Shown: positions 36,629-46,553, counted from the first letter of the stretch. The stretch is DNA of 64,000 nt from Arenibacter catalasegens (GCF_002909235.1 NZ_PHQQ01000006.1:1-64000); one strand, 5' to 3'. Notes: generated by a model from the sequence alone, not told the origin. Numbers and translations are program-made.

Positions 36629-36705
36629 ACCGTAAATTTATAACAACTATGTGTTGCGATCTAAATAATTGTCCAATTCATTCTAATAAATTAAAAGAGG
36701 GGAAA

Positions 36706-37368
36706 ATGGAGAAAAAATCGGCCATCATTTTAGGATCTACTGGTTTAACTGGGAAATTTGTTATTCACATGTTGTTAAAGGATGAACGATATGGTAGTAT
36801 TAAGATATTTTCAAGGTCTAAAATAGGCATAGTTCACCCCAAACTGGAGGAGCATATTGGGGATATATTACATTTGGAAAAGTTTAGGGACCTTTTTTTT
36901 GCGGATGAAGTCTACTGCTGTATAGGTACTACCAAAGCTAAAACTCCACAAAAGGATTTATATAAAAAAATAGATTATGGCATTCCAGTAACTGCGGCTA
37001 GGCTTTGCAAAGAAAAGGGAATAAATACTATTGTGGTCATTTCGGCATTGGGAGCGAATCCGAAAAGTAAACTTTTTTACAACAGGACCAAAGGTCTAAT
37101 GGAAAAGGAAGTATTGAACTGTAAAATACCCAACACTTATTTATTGCAACCTTCCCTGATCAGTGGAAAAAGGGAAGAAAAAAGGTTAGGGGAATGGCTT
37201 GGAAAACAGTTGATGGGGTTGTTCCATTTTGTACTTGTGGGCCCTTTGGAAAAATACAGGCCAATAGCTCCGGATACAATTGCTAAGGCTATGGTTTGGC
37301 TCTGCAATCACGATTATGAAACGGTTCGCTTAGAATCTGATGAGATTAAGTATATTGCTCAGAAATAA
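36706..37368 (+). CDS. NAD(P)-binding Rossmann-fold oxidoreductase (HTATIP2-like)
   Basis: I take the ATG at 36706 (MEKKSAIILGSTGLTG), which has an AGAGG stretch just upstream; the longer frame adds an unlikely 19-residue leader. The nucleotide-binding GSTGLTG lies at the N-terminus, followed by VISALGAN and YNRTKGLME. The pattern is that of atypical short-chain/NAD(P)H-binding proteins near oxidoreductase HTATIP2. The substrate is unknown. The CYTH gene starts 13 bp after it. Confidence 0.78.
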   Translation: MEKKSAIILGSTGLTGKFVIHMLLKDERYGSIKIFSRSKIGIVHPKLEEHIGDILHLEKFRDLFFADEVYCCIGTTKAKTPQKDLYKKIDYGIPVTAARLCKEKGINTIVVISALGANPKSKLFYNRTKGLMEKEVLNCKIPNTYLLQPSLISGKREEKRLGEWLGKQLMGLFHFVLVGPLEKYRPIAPDTIAKAMVWLCNHDYETVRLESDEIKYIAQK

Positions 37369-37381
37369 AATTATAAGACCT

Positions 37382-37855
37382 GTGATTGAAATAGAGCGTA
37401 AATTTTTAGTGAAGTCGGAAGACTTCAAATCGGACGCTATTAAGAAGGAAAGAATTGTACAAGGGTTTTTAAACACAGATCCTTTAAGGACTGTTAGGGT
37501 TAGGATCAAGGGCGATAAAGGATTTATGACCGTTAAGGGAAAGGGCAACCTCAGTGGAACCACCCGCTTTGAATGGGAGAAGGAAATACCCTTCAAGGAA
37601 GCAGATGCCCTCATGAAATTGTCCGAACCAGGGGTAATAGACAAGGTGAGATATTATGTTGAGGTTGGGATTCATATTTTTGAAGTGGATGAATTCTTTG
37701 GGGAGAATTCAGGATTGATAGTAGCCGAAATTGAATTGAAACACGAGGAGGAGGACTTTTTAAAGCCGATTTGGCTAGGGGACGAAGTAACATCGGATAT
37801 TAAATATTACAATTCGCAGTTGAGTAAAAATCCATTTAAAACATGGAATAAATAA
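37382..37855 (+). CDS. CYTH domain protein (triphosphate tunnel metalloenzyme)
   Basis: The best start is GTG at 37382, giving MIEIERKFLV with the E-x-E-x-K motif at the very N-terminus, where the family has it. The upstream 14 codons of the open frame overlap the preceding gene. Charged residues line both tunnel strands (RTVRVRIKGDKGFMTVKGKG, RFEWEKEI, VDEFFGENSGLIVAEIELK). Members hydrolyse triphosphates such as tripolyphosphate or act on adenylate-like substrates. 157 residues. Confidence 0.85.
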   Translation: MIEIERKFLVKSEDFKSDAIKKERIVQGFLNTDPLRTVRVRIKGDKGFMTVKGKGNLSGTTRFEWEKEIPFKEADALMKLSEPGVIDKVRYYVEVGIHIFEVDEFFGENSGLIVAEIELKHEEEDFLKPIWLGDEVTSDIKYYNSQLSKNPFKTWNK

Positions 37856-37868
37856 ATATCATTAATTA

Positions 37869-38510
37869 CTAAAGTGCTGCCCCAATCGCTTCCCGATCCA
37901 TATAAGTAGGGTCTGATGCTATTCCCCTTAAATTATTTATGATTAAATGTTCCAAAAGTTCTTGGTTGGAATATTGGTCAAATAGGTTGTTGTTTGTAAA
38001 AAGTACATATTCCAGTCGGTTTAAGTACAGCTTGCATGTGAGCGCTAAATTGACATTGGCTCGAATTTGAACATTGGTTTGAGCCTGTTTTAGTAGCCTA
38101 AGAACAGGGGTATGTACTTCTTTTGTTCTAAAATCGTTGAATTGTTCTTTTACCTTGGGATAGTATTTTTTTAGTCCCAATAAAAATGATGGGCTAAACC
38201 TTTTAAGATTATAGAACCCAATCCTATAAATGGAAATGACTCCCTGAATAGGATTGGATTTTTCTTTTTCTACCATATTTTCAATTTGGTCTTTTATCTT
38301 ATCCAACATGAAAACGAGGCTTTCCTGAACAATATCCTCCTTACTCGAAAAATGCTGGTAGATTGTTTTTTTTGAAATACCCATTTCATGGGCGAAGTCG
38401 TCTATAGTATAGCGTTTACTTCCAAATTTTAAAAATTTGGAAGTAGCGAATTCTAAAAACACTTCTTTATTTTCCACCAGTTGTTCACTTAGGAAGTTAT
38501 TGCCATCCAC
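37869..38510 (-). CDS. TetR/AcrR family transcriptional regulator
   Basis: The 213-residue protein has the TetR helix-turn-helix YTIDDFAHEMGISKKTIYQHFSSKEDIV near residues 33-62 and an all-helical ligand domain after it. The start is GTG at 38510, overlapping the end of the outer-membrane factor gene by 14 bp, so it is translated from the efflux operon itself. It may sense a pump substrate. The operator palindromes found here lie instead near the upstream MarR-type gene. Confidence 0.85.
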   Translation of the reverse strand: MDGNNFLSEQLVENKEVFLEFATSKFLKFGSKRYTIDDFAHEMGISKKTIYQHFSSKEDIVQESLVFMLDKIKDQIENMVEKEKSNPIQGVISIYRIGFYNLKRFSPSFLLGLKKYYPKVKEQFNDFRTKEVHTPVLRLLKQAQTNVQIRANVNLALTCKLYLNRLEYVLFTNNNLFDQYSNQELLEHLIINNLRGIASDPTYMDREAIGAAL

Positions 38511-39924
38511 CGCCTAATGAACGATATAATTCTACGGTTGAATATAATTGGGAAAGTTTGTTATTAATCAAATTTAATTCAGCACTCAATACACTTTGCC
38601 TAGCCGTTAATAAATCTAAATAATTGGCATAACCATTTTTTAGTAACTCTTCAGAGTTGCTTTCTGCATTGCGCAAAGCTTCCACTTCATTTTTAATAAA
38701 TTCAAACTTTTTCGTTTCATTATTATAGGCATATAATGCATTTGAGACTTCATTTCCTGCAATTAACAGCGAGTTTTTAAAGTTCAATAAAGCTTGTTCC
38801 TGTTGGGCTTTGGCAACTTCATGTTGAGTCCTAATTTTTCGTTGATTAAATATAGGTTGTGCCAATCCGCCCAATAAATTTGCAAATAACGAGTTTGCAT
38901 TAAATAAGTTATCAAAGTCCAAGCTTTGAAACCCACCAGAAGCTGTCAATGTTAAGGATGGATAAAAACTACTTTTTGCAACATTGCTTAGTTCAAAAGA
39001 TTCAATTAAACCATACTCTGCGACCATAACGTCAGGTCTGTTTTGTAATAGGCTAACAGGAACTCCAAGTTTTAAATCAGATTGTATTTCTTGTGTATCT
39101 AAACTGCTTCTTTCAAAATGCTGAGGTGTTTTTCCCAATAATATACTTAAGGCATTTTCAGTTTTAAAAATAGAGGTTTCCAAATCTAGTTCTAATACTT
39201 TTGCATTATTGTACTGCGCAATATTTTGATCTACGGCAACTTGGGTTACTTGTCCAGCATCTTTTAATGCCTTAATAGTTACCACCCCTTTTTCACGAGT
39301 TTCAATAGTTTGCTTAGTAATTGCCAATTGTGCATCTAATGCCAGTAATTCATAATATGTTGAGGCTATGACAGATATTAATTGTGTTTTTACAGCTTGA
39401 TGCGCCGCTACGCTTTGTAAATAACTAGCTTGATAAGCCCGTTTATTACTTCTGATTTTCCCCCAAATATCGGCTTCCCAGGATAGTGCGCTAGACAATT
39501 CAAATTGATCGATATGATCTTGACCCAAACTGCTTAGAATAGCACCCTGTTGTCCGTTTTTGGACAAATAGTTTCTAGATGCCGAAGCGTTTACATTTAG
39601 GGTTGGCAAATAGCCCATTTTGCCTTGCTTTAAGTAGGCTTCAGCTGTTGCTATTTGTTGAATTGCAATACGTATGTCAATATTGTATAGAAGACCATCT
39701 TCTATATACTGATTTAAGTAACTATCAGTAAATAAGGTCGTCCAAGAGACGCCTGCCATCGATAAGCTATCGGTTGGTAGGTTATCTGTTCTATATAAGT
39801 TTTGAGTTTCCACTAACTCAGGTCTCGTATAATCTTTAGCAACGAAACAACCTTGTAAGGTTAAGGTAACCATTAAAAGTAATACTGGTTTGCTAAAGAA
39901 TTTGTGTTTTATTATGGATTTCAT
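38497..39924 (-). CDS. RND efflux outer membrane lipoprotein (NodT/TolC type)
   Basis: I take the ATG at 39924 (MKSIIKHKFF), 4 bp after the permease stop, rather than the TTG at 39939. A lipoprotein signal ends at LTLQGC (C26). Two long coiled-coil repeats with the outer-membrane-factor pattern follow, including LLQNRPDVMVAEYGL. It forms the trimeric exit duct of the pump. 475 residues. Confidence 0.9.
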   Translation of the reverse strand: MKSIIKHKFFSKPVLLLMVTLTLQGCFVAKDYTRPELVETQNLYRTDNLPTDSLSMAGVSWTTLFTDSYLNQYIEDGLLYNIDIRIAIQQIATAEAYLKQGKMGYLPTLNVNASASRNYLSKNGQQGAILSSLGQDHIDQFELSSALSWEADIWGKIRSNKRAYQASYLQSVAAHQAVKTQLISVIASTYYELLALDAQLAITKQTIETREKGVVTIKALKDAGQVTQVAVDQNIAQYNNAKVLELDLETSIFKTENALSILLGKTPQHFERSSLDTQEIQSDLKLGVPVSLLQNRPDVMVAEYGLIESFELSNVAKSSFYPSLTLTASGGFQSLDFDNLFNANSLFANLLGGLAQPIFNQRKIRTQHEVAKAQQEQALLNFKNSLLIAGNEVSNALYAYNNETKKFEFIKNEVEALRNAESNSEELLKNGYANYLDLLTARQSVLSAELNLINNKLSQLYSTVELYRSLGGGWQ

Positions 39925-39928
39925 AGTC

Positions 39929-42900
39929 TTAATCTTCAATAGTTTGTATTGCTGGTTTACTAGAAACTTTTTCTTGTAACCATTGAAATAATATAAATAG
40001 GATAGGAATTACAAAGACTCCTAAAATGGTTCCAATAAGCATTCCTCCTGCTGCTCCTGTACCAATCGAGTTGTTTCCTTCTGCTCCAACACCATTTGCT
40101 AATACTAATGGCATTAATCCTAAAATAAAGGCAAACGATGTCATTAAAATTGGACGCAAACGCGCTTTTGCTCCGTGGATGGCTGCATCAACAATACTCT
40201 CGCCATTCTTTCGTCTTTGTAACGCAAACTCGACAATAAGTATAGCGTTTTTAGCGAGCAATCCTATAAGCATGATTAGAGCTATTTGGAAATAAATATT
40301 GTTTTCTAGGCCTAAAAACTTAGTACTTATATACGCGCCAAATACACCAAATGGTAATGATAGTACTACTGCAAATGGCAGTAAATAACTTTCGTATTGT
40401 GCACTTAATAAGAAATACACAAACAGAATACTTAATATAAAAATGAAGGTGGTTTGGTTTCCTGCATTCACCTCTTCACGTGTTAAACCAGAATAAGCAA
40501 CGGTATAATTGTTTGGTAGTTTTGCTACTTCTTCCTCAATAACCCTAATAGCATCTCCAGTACTATATCCGTCGTTTGTGGCACCAGTGATGCTCGTAGA
40601 ATTAAATAAGTTGAAACGCGTAACCGATTGTGGACCATAAACACGTTTTAAATTTACAAACTGTGTAATTGGCGTCATTTCTCCTGTATCTGTTCTCACA
40701 TACATACTGTTTAACGCATTTTTATCTGCTCTGTCTTCTGGTAATGCTTGTATGTATACCCTAAATTGTTTTCCAAATCTAGAAAAATCGGACGCATAAA
40801 TTCCACCTATGTAGCCTTGCAATGTGGAAAAGATGCTAGTTATAGAAACTCCTTTTTCTTTCGCTAAAGGCACATTCACTTCCATTTCGTATTGAGGATA
40901 ATTCGTATTAAATGCGGAGGTTGCGTATTTAATTTCTGGATGTTGCATTAAAGCCATGGTAAAGTCATTCTTAGCTTTGTCCAAATCCGAAAACTCCCCT
41001 CCAAATTTATCCAATAAATTTATCTCAAAACCAGCTGAGTTACCAAAACCACGAATACTTGGGGGTGAAAAGAAAATTATATTAGCATCTGGAATAGTAG
41101 CAGCTATACCAAATAATTTTCCGGTAATTGCCTGTGCTGAAAGTGCGTCGTCTTTACGTTCGCTCCAATCTTTAAGTTTTATAATACCAAAACCAAAATT
41201 ACTGCCTGTTCCACTAATTATACTTCTGCCTTTAATAAAGTTAACTGCTACAATACCATCAATACCTTCTATTTTGTCGTATAATTTTCTTGAAACAGCA
41301 TCTGTTCTATCCAAAGAAGCCCCTGGTGGCAATTCGATATTTGCGAAAATAATCCCTCTATCTTCATTAGGTACAAAACCTGTTGGGGTTGTTGTTGATG
41401 CCCAGAAAATACCGACAATAGCAATGATCAATAATAAAACCGAAATAAATTTCTTTTTGTATAAAAACTGAAGTGAGTTCCCATATTTATCTATTGTCGC
41501 GCTAAAGCCACGATTGAATAATGTATAAAAACGTTTTAATGGACTTTTTCCTTTTAGTTCTTCGTCTTCCTTGTGTCCTTTTAATAATAGAGCACACAAC
41601 GCTGGACTTAAGGTTAGGGCATTTACTGCAGAAATAAGGATGGCAATAATTAAAGTGACACCAAATTGTTCATAAAATACACCTGTTGGGCCCGTTACAA
41701 ATGTTACCGGAATAAATACCGCGGCCATTACCAAGGTAATTGATATAATGGCTCCAGATATTTCGTTCATGGCGGTTAAGGTTGCTTTTTTAGGATTGTG
41801 TTCACCGCCGTCCATTTTAGCATGAACCGCTTCAACAACAACAATAGCATCATCTACCACAATACCAATAGCAAGCACTAATGCGAATAGGGTTAATAAG
41901 TTGATGGAATAGCCGAAAATATTCAAGAAAAAGAATGTACCAATAATAGAAACTGGCACTGCAATTGCAGGAATTAACGTAGAACGGAAATCTTGTAAGA
42001 AGAGAAATACCACTAAGAATACCAGTAAAAATGCCTCTAACAATGTTGTTATTACTTTATCAATCGACGCATTTAAGAACAAACTAGTGTCGTACGGTAC
42101 AAAAATGTCTAAACCTGCTGGAAGGTCACTTTTAACCGATTCCAAAGTAACTTTAATGTTCTCTATAATTTCTTTGGCGTTAGAACCTTTTGTTTGAAAG
42201 ATTCCCATAAACACAGCTGGATGACCTAAACTCATCGCGTTAGCCGCGTAAGATTGGGCATCTAACTCAATAGTTGCAACATCTTTCAAACGTAAAAACT
42301 CACCATTTCCTAATGCTTTAATTACAATGTCGCTGTATTGGCTTTCGTCTTTAAAACGCCCGCTATAGGTCAATGTATAAGAAAATGACTCTCCATTATT
42401 CTGGCCTAAAGAACCAGCCGCTGCTTCTAAATTTTGTTCTGCTAATACGGCAGAAATATCTGAAGGAATTAAACCGTATGAAGCTAATTTTTCTGGATTT
42501 AACCAGATTCGCATTGCATAATCTTGTTGTGAAAACACGCTAACATCTCCAACACCGCTAATACGTTGCATTGCAGGAATAACGTTAATTTTTAAGTAAT
42601 TCTGAATAAACGTAGCATCGTAATCTTCGCTTTCAGTATACATAGAGATAAACATTAACGCACTAGTTTCTTGCTTTTGCGTTGTTACCCCAGTTTGAGT
42701 AACCTCTTGAGGTAATAAAGGAGTTGCTCTTGCTACACGGTTTTGCACGTTTACAGCTGCAATATCTGCATCTATTTTTTGATCAAAATATACCGTAATT
42801 TCAGCAGCACCTGTATTGGATGCGGTAGACGTAATGTACGTCATACCTTCCACTCCATTAATTTGTTCTTCAATTGGAATAATGACACTTTCCAAAACTG

Positions 42901-43066
42901 TTTCTGCATTTGCTCCAGTATAATTTGCAGTAACTTTAATAGTTGGTGGTGCAATATCTGGGTATTCCTCTATAGGTAAGCTAGTAATACTGATAATTCC
43001 TAGTAATACTATGATAATAGAAATTACTGTTGAAAGAACGGGTCTTTCAATAAATGTTTTTAACAT
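39929..43066 (-). CDS. RND multidrug efflux permease (HAE1/AcrB type)
   Basis: The 1045-residue protein has the RND layout of 12 membrane spans with two large periplasmic loops. It starts MLKTFIERPVLSTVISIIIVLLG and has the proton-relay helix ALVLAIGIVVDDAIVVVEAV with paired Asp residues. It exports drugs or other amphiphiles using the proton gradient. It is the middle gene of the adaptor-permease-duct operon. Confidence 0.95.
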   Translation of the reverse strand: MLKTFIERPVLSTVISIIIVLLGIISITSLPIEEYPDIAPPTIKVTANYTGANAETVLESVIIPIEEQINGVEGMTYITSTASNTGAAEITVYFDQKIDADIAAVNVQNRVARATPLLPQEVTQTGVTTQKQETSALMFISMYTESEDYDATFIQNYLKINVIPAMQRISGVGDVSVFSQQDYAMRIWLNPEKLASYGLIPSDISAVLAEQNLEAAAGSLGQNNGESFSYTLTYSGRFKDESQYSDIVIKALGNGEFLRLKDVATIELDAQSYAANAMSLGHPAVFMGIFQTKGSNAKEIIENIKVTLESVKSDLPAGLDIFVPYDTSLFLNASIDKVITTLLEAFLLVFLVVFLFLQDFRSTLIPAIAVPVSIIGTFFFLNIFGYSINLLTLFALVLAIGIVVDDAIVVVEAVHAKMDGGEHNPKKATLTAMNEISGAIISITLVMAAVFIPVTFVTGPTGVFYEQFGVTLIIAILISAVNALTLSPALCALLLKGHKEDEELKGKSPLKRFYTLFNRGFSATIDKYGNSLQFLYKKKFISVLLLIIAIVGIFWASTTTPTGFVPNEDRGIIFANIELPPGASLDRTDAVSRKLYDKIEGIDGIVAVNFIKGRSIISGTGSNFGFGIIKLKDWSERKDDALSAQAITGKLFGIAATIPDANIIFFSPPSIRGFGNSAGFEINLLDKFGGEFSDLDKAKNDFTMALMQHPEIKYATSAFNTNYPQYEMEVNVPLAKEKGVSITSIFSTLQGYIGGIYASDFSRFGKQFRVYIQALPEDRADKNALNSMYVRTDTGEMTPITQFVNLKRVYGPQSVTRFNLFNSTSITGATNDGYSTGDAIRVIEEEVAKLPNNYTVAYSGLTREEVNAGNQTTFIFILSILFVYFLLSAQYESYLLPFAVVLSLPFGVFGAYISTKFLGLENNIYFQIALIMLIGLLAKNAILIVEFALQRRKNGESIVDAAIHGAKARLRPILMTSFAFILGLMPLVLANGVGAEGNNSIGTGAAGGMLIGTILGVFVIPILFILFQWLQEKVSSKPAIQTIED

Positions 43067-43091
43067 GACTACTATTTTTGTTAGTTGTTGA

Positions 43092-44213
43092 CTAGTTCTT
43101 AAATAAGGTTGCTACTGGTTTAATGGCATCTTCAAAAGAAGTTTCTTGAGGTGTAATGACCATTCCGTTTCTTAGTTTACCAACACCAGAAACAATAATT
43201 TTATCATTAGTGTCTATACCAGAGTCAACAACATATAAGTTGTCTACTGTTCCTTTTATTTTTACAATGGCAGTTTCTACTTTGTTGTCGGCACCAAGTT
43301 TAAATATCATTATGTTTCCTTGTTGCTCAAAAGTGGCAGTTTGAGGGACCACTACGGCATCTTTATATTCTATAGGAAATCTTATTTTACCGCTGTTTCC
43401 ATTGGTTAAAATTTCGTTTGGATTGTTAAAAGCTGCTCTAATTTGTATGGTTCCGGTATTTTGATTTACTTGACCTGTACTAGTTTGTATACGTCCTTTT
43501 TCTGAATAAATTTTACCGTTAGCTAAAACCAAACTCAAATCTGGTGAATTTTTAATGCGTTCTGCTTTACTTTTCCCTTCAGATCTCAGTAAATGGTCTA
43601 TGTATTGCGCTTCGTTGAAACTAAAAAACGCATATACTTGGTCAATTTCGCTAACTGTGGTTAATGGGGTTGCATCACTTGGACTAATTAATGCACCTTC
43701 TCTAAAATTTATAGAACCAACATAACCATCTATAGGGCTTTTAATAGTTGCGTAACCAATGTTTGCAGAGACACCGCTATAGTTAGCTTTAGCTTGTGCT
43801 AAATTAGCTTTGGCCGTTTCTAATTGCACTGAGCTAATAATATTTTTTTCTACAAGAGGAATCAATTTATCTACTTCTACTTGGGCTACATTAACACGGG
43901 CTTTTGCCGCTCCGGCATCTTGATTTAAAGACTGTGTTTCTAATTTAAATAACACTTGTCCTTTACGTACTTTTTGACCTTCGTCAACTAATACTTTTTC
44001 AATATATCCTGATGTTTTAGCTCTTACACCACTGTTTACCCTTCCTTCAATAGAGGCAGGATAATCTATATACCCTGTTACTGTTTTATGTTGCACTTGA
44101 GAAACTGGAAAAGTTGCAGGTGGGGCTGATGTAGGTTGCGTTGCACTTTTATTACCACAAGAGGATAGTATGGTTGCGATGCCTATTAAGATTATTGTTG
44201 TGATTCTTTTCAT
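43092..44213 (-). CDS. RND efflux periplasmic adaptor (membrane fusion protein)
   Basis: A lipoprotein signal ends at LSSCG with C19. The 373-residue protein shows the lipoyl/barrel-sandwich halves (GVRAKTSGYIEKVLVDEGQKVRKGQVLF and ATIKSPIDGYVGSINFREGALIS) around a helical hairpin. It links permease to outer membrane duct. It is the first gene of the pump operon; a regulator-type palindrome lies 47-64 bp upstream of its start. Confidence 0.93.
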   Translation of the reverse strand: MKRITTIILIGIATILSSCGNKSATQPTSAPPATFPVSQVQHKTVTGYIDYPASIEGRVNSGVRAKTSGYIEKVLVDEGQKVRKGQVLFKLETQSLNQDAGAAKARVNVAQVEVDKLIPLVEKNIISSVQLETAKANLAQAKANYSGVSANIGYATIKSPIDGYVGSINFREGALISPSDATPLTTVSEIDQVYAFFSFNEAQYIDHLLRSEGKSKAERIKNSPDLSLVLANGKIYSEKGRIQTSTGQVNQNTGTIQIRAAFNNPNEILTNGNSGKIRFPIEYKDAVVVPQTATFEQQGNIMIFKLGADNKVETAIVKIKGTVDNLYVVDSGIDTNDKIIVSGVGKLRNGMVITPQETSFEDAIKPVATLFKN

Positions 44214-44259
44214 TTTAATAGATTGATAGAGTTTTGTTAAGGTTTTGTTAATTCGTAAT

Positions 44260-44277
44260 GTTCGGTGTCAACCGAAC
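44260..44277. promoter_or_regulatory. candidate operator before the RND operon
   Basis: GTTCGGT (44260-44266), 4 nt, ACCGAAC (44271-44277) is a perfect palindrome upstream of the adaptor gene. A near-identical 18-nt site lies upstream of the GbsR/MarR-type gene, the expected pattern for a regulator that controls itself and its target. Confidence 0.65.
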
Positions 44278-44294
44278 TATTGAGTTAAATTTTT

Positions 44295-44777
44295 TTAATT
44301 CTCGAGTTTTGACAATTGTGCTATAGTTTCTTCAAATGCTTCTTGATTTTTCTCTAGGCATTTCATATATGTTTTCGTCTTTACTTGGTTCGCTTCAAAT
44401 TTTTCGAGATTGAATGTTCTGTTATAGGATACTACTTTCTGAATTATTCTAGATTCGTTTTGTACTTTTTTAAGTGCCTGTTCCAATTTTTTAATGAAAA
44501 AAGTGTTTTTATCAGCTATCTTGAAATATCTTTTTCTATCCCCAGATTTGGTAAAATAACTAACCATACCCAGCTGTAATAACAAATTTAGCGATGTGGA
44601 AATAGAGCTTTTGCTAGCACCTCTTTTTAGCAAACATTCTTCAAATGTTAGCCCAATTTCATCTGTAAGAATTAGAGTAGCGAAGATTCTAGCCGCTAAG
44701 GGAGGTAAAGAGTATTCACCTTCAAAGTGTATCCCCAATTCCTCTATTAGCTCTTTTCTGTGCTCTTCTTTATTCAT
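44295..44777 (-). CDS. GbsR/MarR family transcriptional regulator
   Basis: I take the ATG at 44777 (MNKEEHRKELIEELG) over the upstream frame start, because it leaves the second operator site in the 5' region. The 160-residue protein has a winged helix (TFEECLLKRGASKSSISTSLNLLLQLGMVSYF) and a C-terminal helical dimerisation part, as in GbsR-type regulators. It lies just upstream of the pump operon on the same strand and most likely represses it. Confidence 0.83.
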   Translation of the reverse strand: MNKEEHRKELIEELGIHFEGEYSLPPLAARIFATLILTDEIGLTFEECLLKRGASKSSISTSLNLLLQLGMVSYFTKSGDRKRYFKIADKNTFFIKKLEQALKKVQNESRIIQKVVSYNRTFNLEKFEANQVKTKTYMKCLEKNQEAFEETIAQLSKLEN

Positions 44778-44809
44778 TTTATAAGAATTAAGGCGCAAAT
44801 ATAGTGTTA

Positions 44810-44827
44810 GTTCGGTTAAAAACGAAC
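44810..44827. promoter_or_regulatory. candidate operator before the GbsR/MarR gene
   Basis: GTTCGGT (44810-44816), 4 nt, AACGAAC (44821-44827) is the same site as at 44260-44277 with one mismatch in the right arm. It sits about 33 bp upstream of the regulator start. A separate 12-bp palindrome AACGATATCGTT follows at 44829-44840. Confidence 0.6.
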
Positions 44828-44882
44828 CAACGATATCGTTAATTTTTAGTTAATTAAAAATTGACTTCTTTTCTTAAGACAT

Positions 44883-45302
44883 TTATTTGGCTAGGACACC
44901 CTCCTTTTCCATAACAGGTATAGGCCCTATATTGGATTCGCTAATAGCGTATTTTTCAAAAGTGAAGCGTTTTTCATAAAGTTTGTCATCAGCAAAAAAA
45001 GTAACAAAAAATTCATTGTTAAATGCTAATAGATCTTCCTGTAACATTTCTATTTTTCTATACTCCTTGGCAGGGATATCTCCCAGTCCATGACGCATGG
45101 TAGATGTTTTTCGTTCACCTTCGAATCCGTTGGAGACCGCTATGACCGCTTCAATTACAGTGTCCCTATCATTAATGATATAGGCATTCCAATTTTTTTC
45201 CAAGAACTCATCATTCCATTCAGGTATAATGGCCACATGTACATTCTTTGCAATCGGAATTTCTATATCTTTTTTCACTTGGGCGTTAAATGTTATATCC
45301 AC
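44883..45302 (-). CDS. conserved hypothetical protein downstream of pheS
   Basis: The 139-residue protein has no signal peptide or membrane span and no catalytic motif I recognise. Strands predominate (DITFNAQVKKDIEIPIAKNVHVAIIPEW, EFFVTFFADDKLYEKRFTFEKY). In flavobacterial genomes a protein of this kind often follows pheS and has sometimes been misnamed as a tRNA synthetase subunit; it has no synthetase motif. It starts 106 bp after pheS. Confidence 0.6.
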   Translation of the reverse strand: MDITFNAQVKKDIEIPIAKNVHVAIIPEWNDEFLEKNWNAYIINDRDTVIEAVIAVSNGFEGERKTSTMRHGLGDIPAKEYRKIEMLQEDLLAFNNEFFVTFFADDKLYEKRFTFEKYAISESNIGPIPVMEKEGVLAK

Positions 45303-45408
45303 CTTCCAGTCTGCATTGCTGGAAAAATTTTATTATTCTCTTTTTTAAAGTCGACCCTAATTCAATAAATGAATATATTACTACTGGTTTCTTAGCACTA
45401 TTGTAAAT

Positions 45409-46428
45409 TTAAAAAGCGCTTTTGAACTGCTCTAAAAAGCGCACGTCATTTTCACTTAAAAGTCTAATATCAGATATTTGATGCAGTAAGAGCGCAATTC
45501 GATCTATACCCATACCAAAGGCGAAGCCCGAATATTCATTGGCATCGATGCCACAATTGGTTAGTACGTTAGGGTCTACCATACCACAGCCCATAATTTC
45601 CAACCAACCAGTTCCCTTAGTCATTTTGTAATCGGTTTCTGTTTCCAGTCCCCAATAAACATCTACCTCGGCACTAGGCTCCGTAAATGGGAAGTAGGAT
45701 GGTCTAAGCCTTATTTCTGATTTTCCGAATAGTTCGGTGGTAAAAAATTGTAGCGTTTGCTTTAAATCTGCAAAAGAGACATCCTTATCTATATAAAGAC
45801 CTTCTACTTGGTGAAAAAAACAATGCGAACGTGCAGAAATGGCTTCGTTCCTGTACACCCTTCCTGGTGAAATGGTCCTGATCGGAGGTTTATTATTTTC
45901 CATATACCGTACTTGCACAGATGAGGTATGTGTACGCAATAAAATATCAGGGTTGGTTTGTATAAAGAATGTATCCTGCATATCCCTGGCCGGATGGTAT
46001 TCCGGAAGGTTTAGGGCAGTAAAGTTGTGCCAATCATCCTCTATTTCAGGCCCCTCGGACACATTAAACCCAATACGGGAAAAGATGTCAATGATTTGAT
46101 TTTTAACTATAGAAATAGGATGACGCGTTCCGAGTCCCAAGGGTTCTCCAGGTCTGGTTAAGTCTCCATAAATACCTTTTTCCTCCCTTTTGTTTTCAAG
46201 GGCCTCCTTTAGAGTATTTACCTTTTCGGTGGCAACGGTTTTTAGTAGGTTTACGGTTTTTCCAAACTCCTTTTTTTGCTCGTTCGGGACGTTTTTAAAA
46301 TCTGAAAAAAAATGATTGAACAACCCTTTTTTTCCTAAGTATTTAATTCGGAATGCCTCAATGGCTTCTTTATCGGTAGAATTAAATTTTTCTACCTCTA
46401 ATATATGTTCCTTTATTTCCTCTATCAT
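45409..46428 (-). CDS. pheS: phenylalanine--tRNA ligase alpha subunit
   Basis: I take the ATG at 46428 (MIEEIKEHILEVEKF), giving the usual 339 residues; the open frame continues 34 codons upstream without family resemblance. Class II synthetase motifs are visible: the RTHTSSVQVRYM region, RVYRNEAISARSHCFFHQVEG (motif 2) and GFAFGMGIDRIALLLH (motif 3). It charges tRNA-Phe as an alpha2-beta2 complex; pheT is not in this window. Confidence 0.96.
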   Translation of the reverse strand: MIEEIKEHILEVEKFNSTDKEAIEAFRIKYLGKKGLFNHFFSDFKNVPNEQKKEFGKTVNLLKTVATEKVNTLKEALENKREEKGIYGDLTRPGEPLGLGTRHPISIVKNQIIDIFSRIGFNVSEGPEIEDDWHNFTALNLPEYHPARDMQDTFFIQTNPDILLRTHTSSVQVRYMENNKPPIRTISPGRVYRNEAISARSHCFFHQVEGLYIDKDVSFADLKQTLQFFTTELFGKSEIRLRPSYFPFTEPSAEVDVYWGLETETDYKMTKGTGWLEIMGCGMVDPNVLTNCGIDANEYSGFAFGMGIDRIALLLHQISDIRLLSENDVRFLEQFKSAF

Positions 46429-46519
46429 GGTAAATGCTTGGCTTGTCTTTCCTAAAAATAGGAACCACAAATTTAAAACTTTTATGCCAAGCGGCGAATA
46501 GATTTTGCTGAAATAAAAA

Positions 46520-46547
46520 ACGAGCCCCATTGATCAATGGGGCTCGT
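46520..46547 (-). terminator. intrinsic terminator of the SulP gene
   Basis: A perfect 28-nt palindrome with arm ACGAGCCCCATTGA is followed on the minus strand by TTTTTTATTTC. It lies just after the SulP stop and upstream of pheS, separating the two units. Confidence 0.9.
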
Positions 46548-46553
46548 ATAATT

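Noticed and set aside
45303-45408. Possible terminator after pheS
   Set aside because: Only a 5-bp TTCCA/TGGAA stem with a poor T-run is seen, too weak to call.
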